From Chaenocephalus aceratus (taxonomy: Eukaryota > Chordata > Actinopteri > Perciformes > Channichthyidae), in assembly GCA_023974075.1 (NCBI GenBank), contig CM043785.1, positions 25,910,359 to 25,974,358 of the forward strand: 64,000 nucleotides of DNA, given 5' to 3'. Every line of letters starts with the position of its first letter. Position 1 is the first letter of the stretch. The notes below the pieces were generated by a model. That model had not been told where the DNA came from. It ran no database searches and saw nothing but the letters and a program-made list of their open reading frames with translations. The position numbers were made by a program, and so were the translations under genes. Below, piece after piece: positions 1 through 52,900 of the stretch.

Positions 1-1183
1 TGTGGTGCAGATGGTGGATTCTGCCAGGGGAGTGCAGGGCTCAGCATCAAAGTGGAAGGACTCCTCGGTGGTGCTGGTCGAGGTTTCACTGCTGGTGCCA
101 CCGGGGGTTGATTCTGCAGCCACCGGACGTTCCTTACATTTTTTAAAAATAAATTCACAGTTAGTTGTATTTAATACCATGGCTTCTTAAAACTGTTTAC
201 TAAGCATTCATAACAAAACAATACCCTGAAATGTGTGTGCCATTAGTTTGGGGTGTGGTCAAGTGTGAGAGGTACATTGTAGACACATTGTGATGCTCTA
301 TTCAGATGCTAAAGACATACTTCTAGAAGATTCAGAACACTACAAAATATAAAGACATATTTTATCATGTTATTATAGGTTAAGATAAAAGCGTTATTGA
401 ACTCATGGTGAATTTCATAAGCTACCCAGCAGTACATCATGTAATTTCAATTAGCTCCTCCTTTACCAGCTGCAACATTAAGGTGATGAGCACATCAATA
501 ATTTACAGAATAATATATATTATTCTGTTATTGTTATATTTAACACTGTAACCACCAAATGAATGAAAATAATGTTTTTGTAAATGAAAGAAGCAAGAAA
601 CACTTATTTGTACTCAACAAATAAAATAGTTACCGTGATGGTGAGGTTCGAAGTACTCTCCTTCCTTCTTGTGTAGGGCTCTAAAAACTGCAACCTGGTC
701 AGGATCCACTGCTGTCTGCCAGTCCTTTGTGCTCCACAACTACCCGAAGGGGCAAGTCTCCTGTACCGGGTGTACTGGGTTCGCATAGAATCCCAATTCT
801 TCAGCTCTTTCTCTGAAACACACAAATAAACGATGTAAGCATTGTGGCTAGTTAGCATGTCCAATTCATATCTATATGCAGTGCCAAACAGCACAGCTAG
901 CGACAGCTAGCAACAAAACACAAGGTTGAAATAACAAATTACATTTCACGTTAACGTCACTGTACGCTGGCAAACAATACAAAGCCAACAGTATCTGCTA
1001 AAGAGCTCAATTGATGAAAAAGATAATCTTACCCGAGAAACCAAGTTGCGTTTCAATCTCTCGCCAGAGTCCGGTTTTCACTACTCGGTTCGAGTACCTT
1101 TTCTCTGTGATGTCGTACAGAGCTGGCCTCTCCTGAATCAAGGTGATGAGCAGGTCTTCGTTTGCGTCATTCCAGATCGCCAT
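1..1183 (-). CDS. MADF-domain protein, 5' part (three exons, runs off left edge)
   Basis: Three exons on the minus strand join in frame with canonical splice sites. Exon 1 is 1183-1033, from ATG to donor GTAAGA, phase 1. Exon 2 is 812-634, after TGTTTCAG and before GTAACT. Exon 3 runs from 132 to the edge, after an AATGTAAG acceptor. The protein starts MAIWNDANEDLLITLIQERP. It has the acidic/aromatic pattern of a MADF (Myb/SANT-like) DNA-binding domain over about residues 8-100: LITLIQERPALYD, then W.EIE..LG, then WDSMRTQYTRYRR. Exon 3 is rich in Ser, Thr and Glu. MADF/Myb-like proteins are the second gene of many Harbinger transposons. The gene sits 300 bp inside a Harbinger-like end, so I read it as transposon-borne rather than a host regulator. 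A domesticated gene remains possible. No frameshift is seen in the visible part. Confidence 0.75.
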
Positions 1184-1312
1184 GATGAGATGAAAATGAA
1201 TTGCAGTCTGTGTGTGCCTTCTTAAATCGTTTGTTTACGTCCCTCACTTCCGTTTCGCTTCTCATGCACTGATTCGCTAGCTGAACAGCCAATCAGAGTG
1301 ATTGTTTGGTCC

Positions 1313-1367
1313 GACTGCCTGACCCGATTCAACATGTTGAATCGGCCATGCATCGGGTCAGGCAGTC
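1313..1367. repeat. Nested subterminal palindrome of the Harbinger-like element
   Basis: GACTGCCTGACCCGAT at 1313-1328 is exactly complementary to ATCGGGTCAGGCAGTC at 1352-1367. Between the arms lies a perfect 18-bp palindrome, GATTCAACATGTTGAATC, at 1326-1343. Such subterminal palindromes near the ends of Harbinger elements are plausible transposase or Myb-protein binding sites. That role is an inference. Confidence 0.75.
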
Positions 1368-1487
1368 CAAATAAGGCGTGTCACGGTCGACGGGGGGGGG
1401 ACACCAAATTGAGTTTGGGCGACAGGACACGCTTCGTCTTCCGACTTACGAAAACAGCCGAAATCGGCCTGGTGTGTCAGGGCCTTA

Positions 1488-3982
1488 AGAGATAGGATCT
1501 TGTCTTACAAAATGGAAAGAGGGGAAAATGTCAAATACAGCATTATTGAGCAAACAATTGTATGTATTTAACAGAAGTATAAGCTTGCATTCTTCACATT
1601 TCACTGGTTTTACAATTTATTAATAATGTTATGTTTCTTTGTACATTTAGCTTAGCACTGACAGTCCTCCTCCAGTTCATTGCCTCAGTCTGTGTTTTAC
1701 GTCACAATGCTAGGAATTGTTAGTAATTCCCTCAGGCAAATAATGCAGAAATGGGGTATTAGGGAAAGTATGCTTGAATGGCTCAAAATGTCTGCGAGAG
1801 CCCTCATGCTATTGATGATCTGACAGTATGTCAGCCCTTAGCCTCAAAGTCTAGGAGACCTCGAGTGTCGTACAGTATAGCATTGATGTTGGGCCAAAGA
1901 GCGAAAAGAAACTGATTTCGATTTGGTAGAAAAACCTGTTCACATGCTGTCATTTAACCTGTTGTTTATATAACGTATAGATCTGGATAGCTTGTATGCT
2001 GATTGTATACAAAACTGAAAACCACTAAACTATAAGGGTAAGTATGATATACTAAATTGGGACACAGCAGGGTGGAAGTTAAGCGATAGACTTGAACCGC
2101 ATTGCTCTTGTTCAGCTACAACATGCTACAGCAGGAGTGTGAAATATGTTACCTTTGTGAATGTTACCATTTCAGTGTATTATTGAAAGAATACAAGCTG
2201 GGGGCTTTTGTGATGATTTTACAGCAAAGGTGTATAAATCACATGTCACTGCTTTAATCTTAGTTATTGTACATCCTGATCAATAGGCAGCTCCAGCCTG
2301 CCCAGCTGGTTGATTATTGGGTGCACTCAGAGGCCCTCAAACAGGTTTAGGAATGCAAGTAGAAAAGATCTTATGTGCTCTGTGTAATTGTATACTACTG
2401 TATCAGGATTAGAGGAAAGGCAGCCTTACAAAAAGTAATAAAAAAAAACCTCCGGGCATTAAACAAAGGCATCTGCCTGTTATTATATAATACAAGTAAG
2501 TACGAATAAATAATGCTAAATTAGTTTCATTGTGTATTTTCATGATTCTTTTTGGTTCCTCCTGTTGCTGCTTTTTCTGTAGTGTACACAAGCAAACATA
2601 CATACAGGACCGAGTCACAACATGCCCCAACATGCCTTCCTCAACTTCAGGAGGAGTTCCTAGAAACAAATGCATGCTATGTTTAAATATTGTGTACCGT
2701 ATATTACCACATGCTTGAAAACCTCATTCAAGCCTGCAGCAAGTGACTGGCATGTTTAGACAGGAGGGTAACATTTACGCAATCGTTAAAAGTATGGGTG
2801 CGTACAGTATGGACTCGTGTGTGTGTGTCAGGTGTCAAACACACACACAACGGTGTGGAAAGGATATGAAATGTATTTTAAGTACAATATAAAAATAATA
2901 GGCAGAATGAAAAAAAAAACACATGTGCAAGGAGAGTCAAGAGTGAAAGCAAAATAACTTTACAGTGTAAATGAACAGATTTGTTGCCATCAGTGACGTG
3001 CACAAGCACGCAGGAACACACATGTAGACACTCACATACTCAGGTTGAGGGATTCAGTGTGTTGAACACAGTAAATGACTCATGGCTGACAGACTGTCTC
3101 AACAGCAGAGATTTCCTATTTGAAGTTTTAGACAAAAGTGCGTTTTGAAGTTAATCATTGATCTGTACTTCCCCTCACTAAAAAGGCACATCTACCGTTT
3201 CGAGTTTTCGGACTGAAACTGTATACATTTCCCTTTCTACACAGACAAATCAACGTTTATGCAAAGGTGAAAAAAACAGGATGTGAAATGGATTGGATTT
3301 ATTTTGTTACTATTCCTTTGCACCACTGTACTTAAAGTTTAAAATGGAAACCTAACTGGTGGAAGAACACAAATACGGAGCAGAAAATGTCAAATGAGTT
3401 GACCTCTGAATATGATCACCACCATCCAAGAGCTAACACCATTTAGCTTATTTAATCTTCAACTTATATAACAGAAAACACTTTGTCATGAAGTTTATTT
3501 CTTCACCCGTCCCTTCATCTCACTTTCTTGTCACATTTCTTCTCTTATATTTCTTTGGAAACATTCGTCTTGTGTGATCAAATGTTATATATGTTATATA
3601 TGTTATAGGTACTTTGTTCGAGCTTGTTTTATATTAATAATGACATTCTTTGGCTATTTTAGCCTTGTTGCATCCCACACAGGAGAATTAAAGACAAAGT
3701 GCAGAAGCTCACAGACATTCAAATATAATAACATACATTCGAGTACAGGTGCAAATGTAACTGTTTTGTTTTTACAGTAGAGGACCGAGGGGGACAGTGC
3801 TTACTCTGGGGAGTGTTGTTTGAATCACATGCTCACTTATATTTGTTACAGAGTTGGAGTGGGCTCTTTTTTGGGGTAGTACTCAAAATACAGGCACCAT
3901 CCTTTATTTATCTTTAAGCTCATACCCATTTTTGTTCTTGTTCCATTCTTCTCTCCGTTTAGGTAAAATGACCTCTGTATAT
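1488..3982. other. Intergenic sequence without recognised gene
   Basis: This AT-rich stretch lies between the Harbinger-like end and the 3' end of TBC1D1. Short ORFs on both strands have no splice context or recognisable domain. A small tandem of TGTTATATA units occurs near 3584-3606. The part nearest 4115 is expected to hold the TBC1D1 3' untranslated region. Confidence 0.6.
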
Positions 3983-3988
3983 TTTATT
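3983..3988 (-). terminator. Candidate TBC1D1 polyadenylation signal
   Basis: AATAAA on the minus strand lies 127 bases after the TBC1D1 stop codon. A second AATAAA is at 3903-3908. Either could end the transcript; no transcript data are available. Confidence 0.45.
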
Positions 3989-4114
3989 TGTATTAAAACA
4001 TTTTTGAATCCTTGAACAGGATAAAGGTCAAAGTAGGGAGCCATTTTAACGTCTCACCAACCTTCACTTTCTGGGCCCTTCACAAACTGCTCCTCCTCCT
4101 CCAGTCCACATTAA

Positions 4115-45692
<41,578 letters not shown>

Positions 45693-46040
45693 TGTTCACT
45701 GAAGTCTTGCCCGGTGAATGTCAGAGTCTACGGACGTACACAGAAATAAAGAGCGAGGGAGAGCTTCACGGAGCACCAGCAGTCTGTAGTTTGAGTTAAA
45801 TATAGAGACAGGGCAGACCCGACCTCCCTCCTCTCTGTTCTCAGATGGGACATGACCAGTGCGTGCTGCATGCATGCTCTCCACAGGATGCAGGGGGAAC
45901 GTGTCCGCACCTATGGTCCGCACGTAGCGTGAGTGTTGGTGCTTTACCTTCGACATTTCACTCCAGACGTTGGCAAGCGTTTTTATTGAGTTTAACTGTA
46001 TTTTCAGCAAAGCATTTGAAATACGAGGCACATAAGGAAA
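45693..46040 (-). promoter_or_regulatory. tbc1d1: Predicted TBC1D1 promoter and non-coding first exon region
   Basis: A strong splice donor, GAACAG followed by GTAAGA, lies with its exon end at 45692. The first acceptor of the coding part, TTTGCAG, ends at 44875. The simplest reading is a 5' untranslated exon above 45692 spliced across 816 bp to the start exon. The region has several CpGs and lies about 1.1 kb downstream of the PGM2 stop. The transcription start itself cannot be seen. Confidence 0.45.
45982..45987 (-). terminator. pgm2: Weak candidate PGM2 polyadenylation signal
   Basis: AATAAA on the minus strand lies about 880 bases after the PGM2 stop. It falls close to the predicted TBC1D1 promoter, and no better signal was seen in between. 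The true site is uncertain. Confidence 0.2.
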
Positions 46041-46864
46041 GGTGAGGTGCTAATTCACCGATTCTATAGTCAACATCTATGAAATACTGGGAAAAATTGT
46101 CTTAATTGTAGATTTCATATGTTGTGTAAAGAGTCCCTTTGAGTATTAACTATTCTTATCAAGTAATGCGCAGTGGGAGCATGTGAACAAAACATGTACA
46201 ATATTTCCACTTGGTGGTGCTATAAGCTTTTAGGCTTGGTCATTTTACATATCAGCAACTCTGGAATGACAGCTTTAAACTTAAAAATATATTTAACTGT
46301 AACTCTCAATGCCATACTGTTATGTAAGATATGACACATTCAAAGTTTAGCAACCATTTACAGCATCAATTAAAGGTATAGCAAGTTTTAAAGTTACAGT
46401 ATAAGTTTCAGAATTTCTCTTTAACATTTGCACACTTATGTAACTCTTCATGTTAGCAACCTTGCAGTTGACGCTGACAAAGCATCGGATGCATGTTTGT
46501 TAAATACAAGAGAATATACAGCATGTGTGTGAACCTAAATATCACAGTGAAACAGCAGGAATGACCGAGGAAGGGGAGACATTGTAAAGATGTGCTTCCA
46601 AATCTCCAGCGTGAGGTAAACTCAATCCAAACCATGTAACTTTTTAGATGTAAAACTGTCCCTGGATTTATCCCTACACCCAAACATTTGGCATTTACCC
46701 TGTAGATTAGATTAAGACTAACTGGCAGAAATGTGTAAAATTGTCAATAAAGTAATGTCAAGCCTGTATTAAATCAAAAGTCCCTTCTGGAGTAATTTAG
46801 ACACTCTGTGAAATGCTTGGACATATTAGTCGCAGTTGGTTCTGTAAAGTAATGTTTGTCAGTG
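46041..46864. other. PGM2 3' flank / space before TBC1D1
   Basis: AT-rich sequence with no recognised coding exon or repeat. Part of it must be the PGM2 3' untranslated region. Confidence 0.5.
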
Positions 46865-46967
46865 TTACTCCGGCTTGGGCTGCAGCTTATTCTTCTCTGG
46901 CTCAAAGAAGTTTTCAACAATAGCGTCAACCAATTCATCCAGCTCCTTCTTCAGGTGCGTCACATCA
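46865..46967 (-). CDS. pgm2: PGM2 exon 13 (C-terminus)
   Basis: The exon is 103 bp, phase 2 to stop. It encodes [20 protein letters not shown] and ends KLQPKPE with TAA at 46867-46865. Confidence 0.96.
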
Positions 46968-49900
46968 CTGTTGAGAGAGTCACAGAGGGAACAAAACATG
47001 ACAATGAAGTGACTGGGTTGCCATTTAAACGCAAGACATTTAGAAGTGAAACAATTAGTCAATTCATAGAAAAGTAAGTGCCAACTATTTTTTATAATCT
47101 ATTGATTGTTTAACTCACAAAAGGTGAGGATATGCTGCTTTTAAAATGTTTATATCATTTTTATTTGATATCTTTGAGATGGACTAAACAATATTCACCA
47201 TTTTGGGTTTTACCATAGGATATTGTAAGCTTACTTTTTTCTGTCATTTTACATTATAAATTATTAAAAGATAATCAAAATAATCAGTAGTCATAAAGCC
47301 ACTTGCTGGCCAGGGGCCTCATTTATAAAGCCTTGCGTAGGATTCACGTGGGAAGGTTTCTTACGTAGGACAAAGCAAATAAATATGCACAGACATTTTC
47401 CGATTTATAAAACACTGCGCACGCACTACACGTCCTACGACGGTTTCCCTTTATAAATCACAATCAACTCGAAATGCTACGCAGCTTTTGCGGGCTTCAC
47501 GTAACGCCCATATTTGCCTATAAATAGTAAAAGAAACGCCCCGTATTAATATTCATTTTGACTGACTGCATGAAGAAGATCACAGGAAATGATGACGGAA
47601 CAGCTAAAAAAGACATCTCACACCGTGTCAGATCTTGGTTCTTTTGGGGAGGTGGAGATAAATCACATTGTTTGGTGGATGCAGTTTGAACCAGAGTAGC
47701 AGCATGGAAGTCGGATCGTTTCCATACCTCCTGTGTTTTATGAGCGACTTATCAAGTCTTAGCAAACGGCATAAAATACGATTAAACATAATAGCCATGC
47801 TCGTATCTATACAACCTATAGAGAAGCAAAACGGCCTCAGTTTAGACCTAATTCTGTCCTTCTGCTTACCGCATCAATTATGAGAATACATGTCATAACA
47901 TTAAGACAAAATATTCCAGGTGGTTTTCAATAACATTTCCGTATTTCTTTCTTTCTCCAAGTTATGTTTTTGTGTGCACTGAGGATTGGCTTTAATACAT
48001 TATGCAAATTAATTCTTCATATATGATACATGAGGTATGATATTATTTCCACATATTTCTCTCCATTCTTCCTTCTGCCAACGGCGTCGCAGTTTCTCGT
48101 CTCTCCCGTTTTTGTGCGTACCGCGTACGGATGGGTCAGAGTTTGCGTGGAGGACCGCATATTTTCCCGTCAAGTTTGTTTTTTATAAAATTGCAAACAT
48201 TGCTTAGAAACTGGCATACGCCATCTTTTGAGCGTACGCACCGTTTATAAACGAGGCCCCAGGTCTCTACAGTCCCCTACCTGTTTCCAGGAGCCGCACA
48301 CAGTTCAGTATAGTATTTGATTTTCGGCTCCGTGCCGCTGGTCCTCATGGTGGCTACACCCCCGTTGGCGAAGCTGAAGGTAATCATCTGACTGGACCTG
48401 GAGGTGGGAAGAACCTAAGAAAGAGAAAAGAGTGATGGATTAATAAAAAAGAAAACAAAATACAAAAGGGAAGTTCTGTTCCAATGGACAACTTGAAGGA
48501 AATTATTCATATACAAACTCATTTGTATAAAATACAGAAATGGAGCTCACATATTCAGTTTCTCATAGGATTCTGAAACCTTAAAAGCCCCTCAACAACA
48601 AGCAAACTGTCACTTATTTATGGTAAATTAACATTATACATTTAGGAGATAAAAACGATTTGCAAGGTTGTAGGAACCCTAACACAAAGCACACAGCAAG
48701 GGGCCAACCCTGAAGAGTGAAGCATTGTGGCTCCTTAAAAAAAAAGGTATGACATTATAACTTTAGTGAGTAGTCAAGTTTATTATAAATACACACCTTT
48801 TTCTAAATATAACGACGCCTGCACCATCATTATTTCCATTTTTAAACCCACAGTAGCACTAACAAGCCGTTGTTTATTTCCATATCCAGCAGATAGAAAC
48901 ATTATCACAAGTCGTGACTCTAACTTTTCCATATTTATGGCTGCAAATATTGGTCAATATTATAATTGGTACATAAACATTTGCCATTTATCAAAGCAAG
49001 GATTTGTCCCCTCTACATGAATTACTGTACATGTGTCCATGTGTATACTTACAGCCTTGTTGCTAGGCTGGTTGCTGTCGTAGCCAGTGGTCAGGTCCCG
49101 TACAGCAGAAATAGCGAAGCGGCCACATTCAGTGGGATAAGAGTCTTTCTGGCCACTGTGGGTGCGCAGGCGCTCAAACAAGCTGCGGATCACATCCTGG
49201 TCATGGCAGATGAAATAAGAGTTCTTACTGATGTGGTAGCCGTACCTGACAATGAGGAGGAGAGAGAGTCAGAGTGTAAGTCTACAGCTGAAGTCTATAT
49301 ATTGTAATTATAAAAAGTCCAAGCCATATGAGTTTACTGTATGTTGTCTTACTCTTCATAGATGTTAGTGACTTGTTGAGAAAGGCTTGAGCTTTTCGTG
49401 GCCAGATAGGAAATCATCTCTCCTGCTATGGCTGCAGCACTCACTCCATCCTTGTCCAAAACAGAGGGACTACACATATACCCTGCAACACACACACAGT
49501 TCACTCTTGATATGCGTCGCCTCCAGCAGTTTCTTTTTATTAACTGTGTGTGCAAAGGCATGCGATTTCAATTACAGCACCAGAAGCTTATTATATGGAA
49601 ATGCTCCAAAGTATGTGATGTTGTATTTGTGAGTTTATATGAACATTTGTCATATCCTCAAACAACGTTTACAACAGTGCATGGTGATTGACCGCTAAAT
49701 AACTAAGACCAAAGTGCATGTCTGATATTTGAAGGCTTTCTCCAACTTCAATGATTGATTTATTCACTTAACAAGTAACTATACTTTACAACATTGTAAA
49801 TGCTCTTGAGTAACCATTTGTCAGACAGCTGGCCACAGAGGAAGTGCTTGAAGAAGTTAAGTGTTAAGCTGTCAGGTATTATGAGATGTATTGTTAGAGT

Positions 49901-52900
49901 AGTTAATACAACTTTATTGCAAAAGGTTAAGGATGGGAAAATGAAAGATTTTATTTTATAGTTTTATTTAAGTTTAGTTTAATCTAAGAGTTGATTACTG
50001 TCTTTGCGCAATGACCAATATTAAACACTAGGGGCCTTCCCCTCCTATGACACACTGACACAGCAGTGTGTCTGTGTAGACACATTTATCATGACACAGT
50101 GAGACCAAAGCATGCTTTGTTGGCAGCCATCTAAAGGCAGATTGTTGAGGAAACTACATTTAAGTTTTTACACTGTATTATTTTACTTTTATGTGTATGC
50201 TTCTTGGCCAGTTTCTATCATTGAACAAGGTTTCTGCAATGACCATTATCCCAACTAAGATCTTGTGAACTGGCAAGAGGATTTTGTTAAGACTCTAATT
50301 GTGCTTGCCCACCAACTGACCCTAGATACATTTACATCAGATGAATCCTCTCAGAAAAATCAAATCAACCTATCTGGTGACATTGTGTAGATCAGTAGAA
50401 GAAAAAATAATGTGATGCAACCCCAAAATTAAATCAGATATGCTGTCATTAATTAATATGTGTGTGTGTGTGCAGGGGCGCCGTAAGGGGGTGAAAAGTT
50501 AGGACGATTCTAAGGGCCCGTGACTGACAGGGGCCCCAAAATGTTCAGAACATTAAGAAAAAAAATGTAAGTAACCTTTCATCAATCCTCAATAATTAAC
50601 ATTAATAGAATGTTATATTGATAAATTACTCACTAAACTTAAGATTAATTTAACTTATTTTCTTCCAAAAGTGAATTACCCAAAGCCTCTGTACACCCCC
50701 CTCTATTTACATGCAATGGTTTGGTCCTGCCTCCAACGCGGTGCAGCACCGGCACTTGCAGAGAGTGAAAGCATGTGAGGAGTGATGCTAGTACTTAGCC
50801 TACGTAAGTGTCTTGTACTATGGTTGTACCATGTCTCAACGACCAACAAAGTCAGGCTCTAAAAAAAGAAGAGAAAGGAGAGAAAGACAAGAGAGAGGGA
50901 CTAAAGGGCGACAGTATGTCACCCAGTTTTTCACAAGAAAAGGTGGGTGTGGTCCATGAGTGGTGGAAATTAGTCTGTTAGCTAATGTGTTTTTGTTTAC
51001 TAAGCTGACATGAAGTACTGTTAATATCTTTACAGAAAATTCAGAGGTCTTTAATTTCACTGCTCTTTTAGCTGACATTTAAAGGTATGGTAGGTAATTC
51101 ACTTCAGATACACTTTTTGTTATATATTCCATGGAAAGCTCTTAACATCCCGATAGCAATGAATATATTAAATGCTTTGACAATAAATACATACAAAAAT
51201 GTCATCTGTTGAAGCCGTGGCGCTGTAAAAAGCACGACCAATCATCTGAGCCGGATAAAATAACTGGATGGCCTACCTGCCTGTCAGCCTTCCATCTGTG
51301 CACAAACTGATCTCGTGCCCTCATTGGTTATGTGCGCATTTGTGTGTGTTGGAGGAGGGGCTCTGTAAGGAACTCTGAAGGAAGCGGCAGATTTTTCTCG
51401 GTTGTGTACTTTCAAATTCTAGCACACTCGAGCTGGTTTCTCCATTCTTACCTCCCTACCTTTAATAAATGCAGGCACATTTTTAGCGCCTATTCATACT
51501 AAATCAGTTGTCCCTCCCCCTGGGGCCAGGACCAACAGATCCATCTTTAGGCTCAGCAGTCCTGTCCCCCCATAAGGCTGAACCTGAACCAGCTTTTCTC
51601 CCAACTGAAGGAGGTGAGCAGCATTGTGTTGAATGCCACTTAACATATCTGAAGGGAGACTGGAATACAATATATATATATATATATAACAAAAAGCTAA
51701 CATCTAATTTAAATTATACATTTCAAACACAGTATTTTCCCACATAGCCAATGATCTATATAAAACAAAAAACTGCTTTTACTCTATTTAGGATGATGGA
51801 CAGTTTGAAGCATTGAGTGATCAGTCTGTAAACAAAATGTTAATCACAGACATTTTGGTTATGATATTAATACTAATGTTATTATATTAAAGCAGGGGTG
51901 GGGAACCTCCGGCCCCCGGGCCGTATACGAACCGCTAGACCATTTGATACGGCCATCGAGGTAATTTATAAACAAAGTGGCCTGTGCCTGGTGGTGGGGC
52001 CCAATGTGATATATTTTCATGGGGCCCAAAATCCCTGGCGGCGCCCCTGTGTGTGTGTATACCTATGGCCTCTTCAAAGGCAAACACCACAGTCTTGCCC
52101 TGGTCCAAAAGGTCTCTGGCTCTGTTTCCCATCCATTTGAACCCTGTAAGTGTTTCCTGTGCAAACAATGGGGACAGTAAGCGTCAAGTCTAGTTCGAAA
52201 AAGTTCAGAAATGTGAAATGGTGAAGTCTACGAGTGCATTTTACTGTCTTAGCCACATTTTACTCACAATGTTCTCTTAATGTATTATTGCTAACGTTTT
52301 CTAAGATCAATCATTACAAGATGACACATACTGGAAAATGCAGTTAAGGTGGCCTTTTTGTACCAGTAAGCACGACAACTTTTGGATGCATGAGGACATT
52401 AGAGTCAGATCTGGGCTTTAAAAAGAAAACATTTGGCACAGTATGTTTTTGCTTTCGAGTTTCGCATGTATTATAGATTTTAACGAAGAAGTTGACTAGG
52501 GTTACCTCAAAGTGGAAGCCTTCCTTGAGGGCGATGGCGCGCAGTATCTTGGATGAGACGGTGCTCGCCAGCATGTAGAGGTTTTTCACCTCAGCAGCAT
52601 CGTCAGAGTTCTGCTCTTTCCAACAGCGGAACATCCACCATCCAAGCAACGCACCCAACTCATTACCAGTGAACACTCGCCACTTTCCACTGAAACAGAC
52701 CGAGGGCATTTTAAGTGCGGAATTGCAAACAAACATAGCCTTATATATCAACGTCTGTGTTGTTTAAAATGTTGCTTTTGCATCGCTTCTGGAATTGTAA
52801 AGGTGTTCAAGGTGTGAGAAAAAGTTAACAATCTGCAATGACACCAACAAAAGAACATGAACATTATATTTACACAAACCTCTCCTGCTTTTCAGCGATG

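Larger units (their letters stand above)
1..1484 (-). mobile_element. Harbinger-like DNA transposon, right end (left end outside window)
   Basis: The minus-strand sequence starting at 1484 reads GGCCCTGACACACCAGGCCG. This resembles the terminal inverted repeat of fish Harbinger elements. It is followed on the plus strand by TTA at 1485-1487, which fits the 3-bp TWA target duplication of this superfamily. A subterminal palindrome lies at 1313-1367, and a MADF/Myb-like gene is transcribed inward from 1183. The opposite end and the DDE transposase gene would lie left of the window, so the duplication cannot be confirmed. Confidence 0.65.
50473..52049 (+). mobile_element. Composite hAT transposon in PGM2 intron 9
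   Basis: The ends are CAGGGGCGCCGTAAGGG and, inverted, CAGGGGCGCCGCCAGGG. TGTGTGTG flanks both sides (before 50473 and at 52050-52057), an 8-bp duplication in a TG tract. Inside are a transposase first exon (50831-50942), a nested TTAA MITE (51083-51461), a TA repeat and the end of another hAT (51893). The bulk of the transposase is absent. Confidence 0.8.
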
